A DNA stretch of 64,000 nucleotides from Amylostereum areolatum (taxonomy: Eukaryota; Basidiomycota; Agaricomycetes; Russulales; Stereaceae): positions 1 to 64,000 of the forward strand of contig SAXG01000065.1 of assembly GCA_012932865.1 (NCBI GenBank), read 5' to 3'. The translations under genes were made by a program, and so were the position numbers. Below the pieces are notes generated by a model. That model did not search any database, was not told the DNA's origin, and was given only the letters and a program-made list of their open reading frames with translations. Positions 20,626 through 30,402 of the stretch are shown piece after piece (the first letter of the stretch is position 1; the number at the start of each line of letters is the position of its first letter).

Positions 20626-22706
20626 ATGATATGGCATTTTAAGACTTGCCTAGACGGCTTATGTCCGGTTACACGGGGACTCGACCTCCGCCGTAATCAA
20701 GTATTGTCCATCGGCCGGCGAGCTATAGCCGTGGACAATGTGACAGCGATGCTGTTGCACAGTTTATACCCAGCTATAAGACCCCGGCAAAAAAATGGCA
20801 AAAATGATGATTATAAGCGTGGGTAACCGTGCATAATCCCGGATCGTCTTTTTCTGACGTACGACGACGTGTTTGAGTCGTTCCCATTCAGTCTCTCCCA
20901 CTCTTCCCGCATAATGACACACCCTCCCTTCTAACCTTACCCAGTCCCCTCAATGTTCTCATTCACATCTCTCGACTCAATGTACGAAGCAACTTCTTGA
21001 AGAATCGGCGGCGTGTTTCGCGCGACTCCGACGTGGCGCGAGAACCTCTATGAGTGCCCCGACTTCGACGTCGTCTTTGAACGTCGAAAGCGGACCAGTA
21101 AAAATTGCGAACACATTCAAGGGCAAACGAGCGGGAAGGGGTGCAGAGACGATGTTGCTATGGACCGGCGGTGGTCAGTGAGCAGTGCGTATAAGTCCTT
21201 CTCATCTAATTGCACACACTGCCTTCAGCAAGCTCTCGGAGGAAGCACGTCAAGTAAGTTTTCTATATCTTATTTTGAGCAAGCTGCCTTACGAGAATTG
21301 GTATAGGAACTTCGTAGTGCATGCAAGGAAATTCGGGTACGTCATGTAACTAGATCTCCATGCTACGCTTCTAACCGCCTTCTCTCAGCGCGATGAAACC
21401 AAGGCTCCTAAGGTGGCCGGATGGGGAGCCAGAGAGGATATCACGGTGCATTGCGAGCCTACGACAACGGACGGTTACACGGTACAGTCATTTTACATCC
21501 AGTTTACTACCTTTACGAACCGGCGAGGATGTCGCTGCCCCTAATACATTGAATGTTGCTTCGAATCGACCCGAATCGTGCCTCCGGGACTCTTGTACAA
21601 TCTACCTGAATCGCGAAAATGGTACTACGAAATCGAGGCCAATAAGTCTGAATGAATCGGAGAGAATTGATATGAATAGTACCCCCATGGATCGACGAGA
21701 ATCGACAAGAATTACCCTACGTGAATCGCATTGAATCGAGTTGAATCAAGGTGGTCGGGCTCCATACGAGGTCTACGTGACTCGATGTGAATCGCGGCGG
21801 CGAGATCCAGTCTCAAAAAAAAGATTGATCGAGGGTGAAGGGGATTGTGTGCGAAGCTCCCTCGATCACTCTTCCTGAACCTAGGTCAAAATACGGGTTT
21901 CTCACCGGGCGTGACTACTCGCAGCACGCGTTCTCAGAGTCATATCTCAGCAGCTGCTGGACATGTGTACGTGTTGCTATATAGTATATGTAAAAAATAG
22001 GAGGACTACTGTTGGAGGACTCGTCCAGAAAAATTGGTGATAAAAACGGCTGTCTCGGGTTGGAGACAAATCCTGTGCTCTCTAACCATCGGCGGGAACG
22101 AAGGCGCCCTTCGGACCGATGTATGCGACTTCGCCCTGGGTACGTTCACTATAATGATTGAATGCCCTAGAATGAACCTGTCCGTATCGTGGAAGTCTTT
22201 GAGTTTACTTGATCCGTTTCCAACCTACTGAACCCGATACGGGTCGCAGAAAAATGGGAATGCCAGCGGCGGTCACATTGGGGCCCACTACGCGTACCCT
22301 AAGTGATAGCATCATCTCTAGGCTCAAACCGACGACGTTCTGCACCATCTACACCGGAGCGAGCGGTGTATGACGTGCACGCCCGGGCTTCTGCGTTTTT
22401 GCCGTCTCGTCCAATCTGGAAAGTGGAGCGTTATACAGGTGCAATATTGACATAGCAACTTACCCACGTCTTGGGCGGTGTGCGCCGTCCCGACTTCTAT
22501 ATGTCGCAGCGTCCGCCACGGGGATAAGTATGTGCTAAAATATACAGTACTGTGAACACAATGACTTCAATTGTCAGAGCGAGGGAGGCACATCGATACC
22601 AATATTGTACTGGCCTGGTGTTCGCAGTACGCCACCGTGACATAAGGCCCGCCGAAAGATATATAAACCCCTCGACCACCCACTGCCAGTCCAGCTCGAT
22701 CGTCTG

Positions 22707-23535
22707 ATGCCGCAAGACACGTTCATCACCCTCTACGACATCCCGACCACGATCCAGAAAGGGAAAACCTGGTCACCGTTCACCTGGAAAACGAGGCAAG
22801 GCTCGGCGGCTATCGCATTGTCCCCGAAAGAAGACAGATGCTGACCCTACGCCAACAGATACGCGCTGAACATCAAAGGCATCCCGTACAGGACCGAATG
22901 GGTCGACTTTCCCGACGTCCAAAGCAAGATGCGCGAAATCGGTGCGGCACCGACGGGCACGCGCCACGACGAGCCCCTCTGGACGGTGCCCACGATCTAC
23001 GACCCCCGCGACGAACACGACGGTGTCCGACTCGGATGCCATCGCGCACTACCTCGACGCGCAGTACCCGTCCACGCCCGCGCTCTTCCCTCCCGGGACG
23101 GCCGCGATGCAGAAGGCGCTCGTCGAGTTCGTCGTCGCGCGTCTCACCTACGGGCCCATGTTCCCCCTGTGCATCCTCGACATCCACGCGTGCTTCACGC
23201 CGCAGGTGCAGGGGTGGTTCCGTCCGCGTACGGAGAAGATCGTGGGGATGTCCCTGGAGGAATTTTACGAGCAGGACGGGAAGCGGAAGGAGATGGTGCG
23301 GGAGCTCCTGGGCACGCTGGACGATTTGAATCGGTGGATTGAGGTTGGGGACGGCGTGTTCTTCGGAGGGGACACGCCCGTGAACGTCGACACGGCGCTT
23401 GCGGCGGTTTTGACGTGCATAGAGAGGACGACGGGGGAGGACAGCGAGCTTTGGAAGGCGATCGCGAAGGCCAATGACGGGAGATGGGCGCGCTTCATGC
23501 GGGCCTTTGAGCCGTGGCAGACCATCGACTCTTAG
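22707..23535 (+). pseudogene. Etherase-type glutathione S-transferase 1 (one frame break)
   Basis: Exon 1 is 22707-22795 (MPQDTFITLYDIP...WSPFTWKT). The intron 22796-22858 has a GC donor (AG|GCAAGG) and contains CTGAC. Exon 2 runs from 22859 to TAG 23533-23535. The N-terminal thioredoxin-like domain has YALNIKGIPY and a YPSTPALFPPGT segment; the helical C-terminal domain ends GRWARFMRAFEPW. This is the etherase/LigE-like N-domain class, expanded in wood-decay fungi, which conjugates or binds small aromatics with glutathione. The frame shifts by one base in the C5 run 23003-23007; dropping one C would join YDP to the downstream SDSDAIAHYLD reading. It is either a recent pseudogene or an assembly error. 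It ends 36 bp from the convergent hydrolase gene. Confidence 0.8.
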
Positions 23536-23571
23536 GATGGGTCTTGGTCGTGTGTCTTCGCATAAGTAATG

Positions 23572-24800
23572 TCAGCCTGTAACGTATGTATCGCGCTCGT
23601 ATGGAACGACTGGTTCTACCTTGGCGTGCCCCGATGGTTGGTCCACCCGCTCGCGTTCGAGGCTCTGGACGTAGCTCTTCATTTCCTCCGCCCACTGTCT
23701 CCGCGTCCACGCATCTTCGTGCAACGCCCCCCTCACCACAACCAAGCGCTCCGCCCCCGCCGCCCTCGCAACCTCCCGACCCATCGCACAAGGCACGACC
23801 TCGTCCCTCTCGCTCACCAGCACCATCATCCCCCGCATCAGCGCCCCCAACTTGGAGGGCGCGGCGCCCGCGCCGCTCACCGCCCGCACCGCGTCCCACC
23901 GGTCCCACACGAGCGGGCCCATGTGATGGTACGGCAGCCAGCGCTGCGGGTAGAGCGCGCGGACCATGGCCGGAATCGAGGCGAATGGGTTTTCGAGCAC
24001 GAGCCCGCGGAGATGGGGCACCTGCCCCGCGTCGAGCGCCGCGAGCACGCAGAGGGCGGCCGCGCCGCCGAGCGAGTGGCCGTAGGCGACGATGGTGGCG
24101 TGCGGGAAGCGCGCGGCGGCGTGCGACAGGACGCGTGTGTAGTCGGCGGTGATCCCGGATTGCGTCGGACGGCCGGGGGAGGTCCAGTACGAGCGCGGGG
24201 CGACGGCGAGGATGGTTAGTGAGGGGACGGCGCGGAGGAGGGCTGTGAAGACTGGGATGCGGTGGAGCGGGTTTCCGGCGTTGCCTGTGGAATGCAAGCT
24301 GGTGAGACGTGGGTCCGCGGGTTGTGCTAGAGGAGCTTACCCTGGAAGTACACTATCACGGTTCGAGGAGGGGTCTGCTCGTCGGAGCATCGTCGTAGGA
24401 TGACGCCGGAAAGGGGGGCCTTTTTGTCGGTGGAGACCTGGATGTTGTCGCAAAACACATCATGGGGTATCGATACGTCTTGAAGGCGTTCCGTCCTGGA
24501 CCCTATCGGAGCATATCCTACGTATTGTCCGGGTGTATTGAGTGTGCGCAAGGGCGCGTTATCGAAGGCCCGCGCAACTCACCCATGTAAATAATTTTCC
24601 TCTGGAACAGATACATCATTATGCACTGCGAGGAAACGGTTCAGTGGCGTGCCTTTTTTGAGGGGGACTAAAACCACGCCATACCTTATACGCCCACAGA
24701 GCAAGGGGTAGCCCCACGACCACTGACAAGGCGAACAGTCCCGAGGGTGCATCGCCACCAGGTTGGATTCCGAAAAACCCAAAAAGCGGCGAGAGCTTCG
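23572..24800 (-). CDS. ABHD13/BEM46-like alpha/beta hydrolase
   Basis: Exons on the - strand are about 24800-24685 (start unresolved), 24625-24583, 24517-24341 and 24284-23572. The N-terminus holds a membrane helix (FALSVVVGLPLALWAYK), then FQRKIIYMGYAPIGSRTER as in BEM46 proteins. The nucleophile elbow is GHSLGG; the likely acid is the Asp in SERDEVVP and the base the His in ALHEDAW, completing a Ser-Asp-His triad. Introns of 59, 65 and 56 nt carry GT-AG ends. The family is membrane-anchored serine hydrolases linked to polarity in fungi; the substrate is unknown. The reading upstream of the helix stays open for another 90 codons, so the first exon may be longer or another intron may exist. 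Confidence 0.8.
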
Positions 24801-25278
24801 CACTCCGCCTAATGAAATGTGTGCGAGCCGCTACGTGCGTTAGATCTGCGAGGTGGCTTCCGAGCGCGTGACGATCGTGTACGTCGCAGGAGTATCTTGG
24901 TTGCGGAGAGCGAGTCCAGGTTGAGGTCAGCATGACGAACGACGCTGATCCACCATTGCTGTGGACCGCTGCACGGATTCTAGAAGCCCATTTCATCCGA
25001 GTTGTGAGCATGTGGTGGATTCTTCCGGTGAGCATAAGGATGAGACCACCGCACCCGTTTACCGTCGTGGTGGTCGTGGTCGGAAGAGGAAATGCAAAGT
25101 CGCGCACACATCACGTGAAGATAGATAGACTTCGAGTTTTGACCAACCCCACGAATTTATACCATTGATTTACAGTAAGTATGTCTACAGGATAGCGTAG
25201 TCTTGTACATTTCCATCCCACGCCCGGCTGTCCCTTTCTCGACCAGAATTGTTAGAGGAAAAGAGAACGTCCAACACC

Positions 25279-27303
25279 CTAATGCTCGGTCTCCTCCCAG
25301 GCGCGGCCAACGGTCTTGATCAAGTCCGCCTCCGTGACGGCCTTGCCACTGGAGAAGTATCCAGCGGCGATCTTCGCGTCGATCTCGACGCGCGAGTCCA
25401 TGGGGATGAGGTGGTCTAACGTGATCATTAGCTTGGGCAGGTGCGCAGCGGGGAGCAGGAAGAGTACCAGGGATGTCGTAGCGTTTCAGGATGGGGATGC
25501 CAGAGCCGACGATGGCGTTGTATTTCCTGCGCAGAGAAAAGCGTCGGTGAGGGGCTCCGTGGATGGGGGGAAAGAAGACGCACATGTCGCTCATCGACAC
25601 CATGTTGTCGATCTTGCGGATACCGAGCCAGTGCAACACGTCGGGCATGAGAGCCTGGAAACGCATGTCCTTCACGCCGGCGACGAGCTCCGTCGCCCGG
25701 AAGTACTTGTCGGCCGAGTCTCCGTCGCGCTTGCGCAAGTTGTACACGAGGTATCTGCGAGGCAGTCAGACCAGCCAACCGCGGATATAGCCTGTAAAAA
25801 CACCCACTTGGTCACCTCGCCGAGGGCACGGCCCTCCTTCCGGAAGTACACGACGACGCCGACGCCACCACGTTGGGCGGTACGGATACATTCTTCGATG
25901 GCGAACGTCAGGTAGGGTTTGCACGTGCATATATCCGAGCCGAAGACGTCAGAGCCGTTGCCTGCGGGCTGGTCAGACGATGGGCCGAGTGACAGGCGAA
26001 AGGGCACGCACATTCATCGTGCACGCGCAGGGTCAGCTCCTTGCTCTCGTCGTATATGTAAGAGGCCGGGCCAACTGAGGGCGACGCGTCAGGTGGACAG
26101 ACACGCGGGTGCGGGTGGACGTACAGATGTAGACGGTGAGGCCGCCGATGGGCGGAAGGAAGACCTTGATATCCGGACGGGTGATGAGCTCCGGATACAT
26201 GCCTCCGGTGTCCTCAAAAAGCGCACGACGAAGAAGGGCCTCTGAGCTGTAGGCGAGGGTCAGTGAGAGGCGACGGCTGGCGAAGGGGCGGACGTACATG
26301 CCGAACCGCTCAGCGACGCCAGGCAGGTACCAGACGGGCTCGACGGCGGCCTTTCCGATGTTGATTTCGACGCCTGGATCGGCGGGGTTGATGGTGCCGT
26401 CGGCGTTGAGCAGCGGCTGGCTCTTGAGCACGATCTTTCCGTCAACGGGGATCTCGCCTCTGCGCGCAGCCTCGTCGATCTCGGACAGCTTCATGTGGGC
26501 TTTGGTGACGGCGATGCTGGGACGGACGTCGAGGCCGGAGTCCATTTCGGGTCGGAAGACTTGGGGGGTGAGATGGCCCCAGGGATCGAAGGAGACGATC
26601 TTGGTGGGGTCATACCAAGAGGGCTGCGGGGGGATCTCGATGGGTGGCTGGGTGCGCGTGTAATCCGGTTTGTGGGTGGGGTCGAGGGTGCCCATGGCGA
26701 TGGCGAGGGCGCGGTAGATGGAGTAAGAGCCCGAGTGGGCGCCGATCGCGTTGCGGTACTTGAAGGAGGACGGGAGACGAGAAGGGATGATGGGGCCTCG
26801 GTCTTTCGGCTCGGATGCTCCCCATCGTACGGGGTGTGGCTTGATGCCGTGTTGGTCGGGATGCGCTGAGCGGATACCTTCAGAAAAACGGGTTCACGAC
26901 GGTCGAAGGTTGGACTCACTGGTGAGCATTACGCGCGAGGGATAGAGCAACTTCTCGCGCTCCTTCTCGGACAAGCCCTTATCATCGTTCTTGGCGGACT
27001 CTGCGGGTGGGATGACGGAGGTGACGGGGGGAGCGACGGTGGATGAATGCTCCGCGGGAAGAGAGTTGAGAGAGGAGCGTGCGGGGCTGCTGAGGCCGCT
27101 GCTGGTCGGACGGAAAGGCGGGGAGACGGGGTTTGTGAAGGAGTCGAGCTGAAAGGCGAAGTGGTGAGGACGGAAGGTAGATCGGAAGAGGAGAGGGTTA
27201 CCTTTGCTTGAAGGGCTTGTTGTGAGATCTGAAGGGACTGAAGCTGGGCGAGGATCTGGGTGAGCACCGCGTTGTTGAGCTCGGGGGCGGCCATCGTGGT
27301 CAC
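25279..27303 (-). CDS. URC1: URC1-like GTP cyclohydrolase II domain protein (534 aa)
   Basis: Nine exons fit without any frame break: 27303-27202, 27148-26920, 26865-26298, 26246-26125, 26074-26012, 25961-25808, 25754-25584, 25526-25468 and 25415-25279, with introns of 50-57 nt. The conserved core has PIGGLTVYI, the cysteine cluster in HDECNGSDVFGSDICTCKP that matches the zinc ligands of GTP cyclohydrolase II, and FRKEGRALGEVTK at the catalytic Arg region. The extended N-terminal half (RNAIGAHSGSYSIYRALA, WYDPTKIVSFDPWGH) marks the fungal URC1 group of the uracil catabolism pathway rather than riboflavin RIB1. The N-terminal 100 residues are Ser/Pro-rich and probably disordered. It shares strand with GST2 upstream (233 bp apart). 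Confidence 0.88.
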
Positions 27304-27535
27304 TGCTCAGGGAGGAACCGCCGTCCAACCGCCGTCTGCCGCCTTAAAGCACGGTCTTATCGGTGCTCGGCGCCGTCGGCCCGCTCTCCCACTCAGGTCC
27401 CCCGAGCTTATCGTTCCTTCTGCATTGCCAGCCGCACGACGAATACATGGGACGAACTCCTCAAATCTTATCGACAAACAAAGAATACGTGTGCTGTTCT
27501 CGGTGGACTCGGTTCCGTCCACGCGGCGAACATTT

Positions 27536-28389
27536 CTAAACGACCACCTCCCATTGACTGCACGCCTCAAGTAATCTCGCCCACCGCCCGCCGTGCGCTT
27601 TTTCTATCTGCACCCACCGTTCGTTTTCTCTTCCCCATATCTGCCTCGTCCAGAGAAGCCCCCCTGCGATAGCAACGTCAGCGAACGACGGCGTCCGACA
27701 CCCTTTCCCGAGCACAAACACCGCTTCTTCCCCGTTCGCCTTCAGACACTCGTCGAGGCAGTCGAGCACCCCAAACAGTTCCGCGACCAGTCGCTCTCGG
27801 CTCTCTCCTTCCGACGCCACTTCCTTCAGCGGCATCCCAAACCACTCCTCGCGGGCCTTCTTGAACACCTCTCTCACCATCGGCCGGAGAAGCTCCGTGT
27901 TTTCCTCCACCACGAGCGGGTGGATCGCGTCCAGCAGCCTCGCCACGGCCGTGTCTACGAACGCCGCTTGAAGCGCGAGCGTTCCCTCCGGGAAAAGCTT
28001 CGGCGTGGACGGGTACTGTCGATCGAGGTACTGGACGATCTTCCGCGAGTCGGACAGCGCGACGCCCGTCGAAGGATCCACGATCGCCGGCACGGTGACC
28101 GACGGCCTCTTGAAGATGAAGTGCGTGGTGCGCTCGACGCCGATCCTCTTCATCTCGGACGCGAGATTGTAGTCGAGCCATACGGTTTTGTAGGGAATCC
28201 CTTTGATGTTCAACGCATATCTGACGAAGTTCGTCCTCGTCAGCGCACGTCGATGCAGCACCGCCGCCATCACCGTGGTCTGGATATCAACACGCACCTC
28301 ACTCTCCAGACGTTGGGCGACCACGCGAGGCCCTCGTGGATGGACCGGATGTCGTAGAGCGTTATGACGGACTCGGAAGGCTCGGACAT
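27536..28389 (-). CDS. Etherase-type glutathione S-transferase 2 (258 aa)
   Basis: Exon 1 is 28389-28298 (MSEPSESVITLYDI...WSPNVWRV), the intron 28297-28221 is GT-AG, and exon 2 is 28220-27536, giving 259 codons with stop. The fold signature is the same as in its neighbours: RYALNIKGIPYKTVWLDY, then VPAIVDPSTG-x4-SDSRKI and YPSTPKLFPEGT in the N-domain, and PSFADVAIAGGLLW and GGRWARLL in the C-domain. The intron sits between the WSPN-x-W motif and the YALNIKG motif with the same phase as in the other two genes. It is the only one of the three read without ambiguity. Confidence 0.88.
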
Positions 28390-29012
28390 GTCTGTGGATC
28401 GGCGCTGCGGTGTGGGTCGTGAAATGTGGGTTCTTTTTATCTATCCGTTGACGGACCGTCTTGGACACCTCGAGTATTTATTTGATATCGCGCACAGGGA
28501 CAAGGGCGACGACACCGGCGCGTGCTTCAGCTATGCTTGGATCATGCGCGCGGTTGTCGGTCGCTCGGTCGGTTGCCGCTGCCGTTTAAGCTGTCTGGTC
28601 AGCACCTGTGGCGAGCGACGTGATCGCGATGCGCTCGCGGATACCCTGGAGACGCTTCTCCGGATCGGACGAGGTAACGTTAACCAGTCGCTCGAGATCC
28701 AGGCATATCCAGGCGTTTATGGTGACTTATGGGTCCATTCGGGGTGAGCAACCAGAATTTCTTACGCGCTTGGGGCTGTAGATGAACGCCAGTGAATGGC
28801 CTCTACTAAGGGACCGTGCGCGACGTCGGGCCTACCGTTCGAATTCGGGAGCTGGAAAACATCAGCCGATAGCGAGTCCGGCGGAACCCCGCTGTCCAGC
28901 GCAAGTTGATGACTCGTTCTGACTTCACGCTGAACTTGCACTTGCGTGGACAGCGTTGAACAAGCTCAGCACGAGCCGTAAACCAGTGCAATCCGCGATA
29001 CGTCCAGCCATC
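28390..29012. other. Intergenic between GST2 and GST3
   Basis: Nothing recognised. The GST2 promoter lies at its left end (the gene is on the - strand) and the 3' flank of GST3 at its right. Confidence 0.6.
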
Positions 29013-29849
29013 CTACCGTGGCACCACTTCCCAACTGGAAAAGGCCTGCACAAACTTCGCCCATCGCCCCCCATTTGTCTGCTCCACCGTGGCCCATTCC
29101 CTGCTCTCCCTGCCGAGGACCCTCTTTATCCATACCAGGTTCGCCGCGATACCCACGTCCGCGAACGACGGCGCGGCCGCGTCCCCGCACATGAACACCG
29201 TTCCCCCGCCGTTGGTCAGGGAGTGGTCGAGGCGGTCCAGGACGTGGAGGACGCGCTTCATCAGCTCGTCACGCCTCTCGCCCTCCGGTGCCAGCTCCTC
29301 CAACGTCATCCCGACCCACTCCTCCCGCGTGCTCCTGTAGAAGTGCCGGCCCCGGGGCAAGAGCAAGCCCGCATTGACCGCGGCGACCACGGGGAAGATC
29401 GCGTTCAGCAGCTGGTCCAGGAGGGTGTCCACGACGGCGGTCTGCAGCGCGCGCGTGCCGTCGGGGAACAGCCGTGGCGTGTCCGGGTACTGCGTGTCGA
29501 GATACTCGGCGATTTTGCGAGAGTCGGCGATCGCGACGCCTGTGGAGGGATCGACGATGGCGGGGAGGGTGTAGCGGAGCTCTTTGCGGATCCCGTGCAG
29601 CGTTGGCCCGATGCCGAGTTTTTTGAGCTCGGGCTCGATGTCGGGGTGGTCGAGCCAGACGGTCTGGTAGGGAATGCCCTTGATGTTCAATGCGTATCTG
29701 ATGTCATGGCCGGTCGGCCTCGTTAGGCTTTCCTGAAGGCCGCTTTTTCGAGGGCCTACGAACGTGATTTTCCAGGTGTTGGGCGACCACGCCTTGTCCT
29801 CCAAGAGCGACGCGATGTCGTAGAAGGTTATGGTGGCGGAGTCGGGCAT
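29013..29849 (-). CDS. Etherase-type glutathione S-transferase 3
   Basis: Exon 1 is 29849-29764 (MPDSATITFYDIAS...WSPNTWKI), the probable intron 29763-29698, and exon 2 29697-29013. The 66-nt intron is a multiple of three with no stop, so the unspliced frame is also open; the position, GT-AG ends and a CTAAC branch site argue for splicing. The protein carries YALNIKGIPYQTVWLDHPDI, VPAIVDPSTG-like TLPAIVDPSTGVAIADSRKI, YPDTPRLFPDGT and GGRWAKFVQAF. Together with GST1 and GST2 it forms a small local family around URC1 and the hydrolase. Confidence 0.85.
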   Translation of the reverse strand: MPDSATITFYDIASLLEDKAWSPNTWKITFVGPRKSGLQESLTRPTGHDIRYALNIKGIPYQTVWLDHPDIEPELKKLGIGPTLHGIRKELRYTLPAIVDPSTGVAIADSRKIAEYLDTQYPDTPRLFPDGTRALQTAVVDTLLDQLLNAIFPVVAAVNAGLLLPRGRHFYRSTREEWVGMTLEELAPEGERRDELMKRVLHVLDRLDHSLTNGGGTVFMCGDAAAPSFADVGIAANLVWIKRVLGRESREWATVEQTNGGRWAKFVQAFSSWEVVPR

Positions 29850-30402
29850 GGCGGCATCTGCGGGGGAGAGGGTCGCATGCGGCCGCTGTTGATATTCCCT
29901 GGTTTATATGCATGTCGCGCCGCTGGACCGCCAGAGCCTGGACGAGTGCGAAACGGAACGTCGTCATTGGTCTTTGGGAAAGTTGGCCCCATGAATCCCC
30001 ACGAGAATACCGAAGCGGACGGCTCGCGAAGCGCCATATCGTCAGGTGGGAATCAGCTCGACCTTCTTCGATTCAGTCCACGGACAGTGCGTTCACACAT
30101 TTTTGTGAGTGCGTGTGGACGCACTGATCATAATCATAGAGACGTTGAACTTCGCATGGCCGTCAACCCGAGTCGATGCGTCTTCTTATTCAAGCTTCAA
30201 GCCCCGCGAAAGTAACCATCTCGAAGGTGCCAGTGCGTCCGTGGCTTAGACGATGTACCACTGCAATTTGAATGGTGGGTCCCAGTGGGGCGCCTCGGAC
30301 AAGTCCTACAGTAGGCGTCTGCCCAGGAGCGCCTTCCTCCGTGTTTTCCGGCGAGAAGTTTGAATGCCCTTCATGCACGTTCTCACATCGGTACTATTGA
30401 TC
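29850..30402. other. GST3 upstream region
   Basis: Presumed promoter of GST3 up to the edge of the inverted repeat at 30403. No gene or repeat recognised. Confidence 0.5.

Larger units (their letters stand above)
19178..22706. other. Gene-poor stretch after the retroelement
   Basis: No gene was recognised. It holds a 3 x 32-bp tandem repeat (20530-20625), a GAATCG-rich degenerate stretch (about 21540-21810), a TATA box near 20081 followed by a 26-codon hydrophobic ORF (20211-20291), and scattered short frames without splice or codon support. Confidence 0.6.

Noticed and set aside
23569..24219. Long + strand frames over the hydrolase gene
   Set aside because: Arg/His/Pro-rich shadows of GC-rich coding sequence on the other strand.
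28973..30402. tRNA or rRNA genes
   Set aside because: No cloverleaf-like pair with a TTCGA-type loop was found here or elsewhere in the window by eye; a tRNA scan would be decisive.
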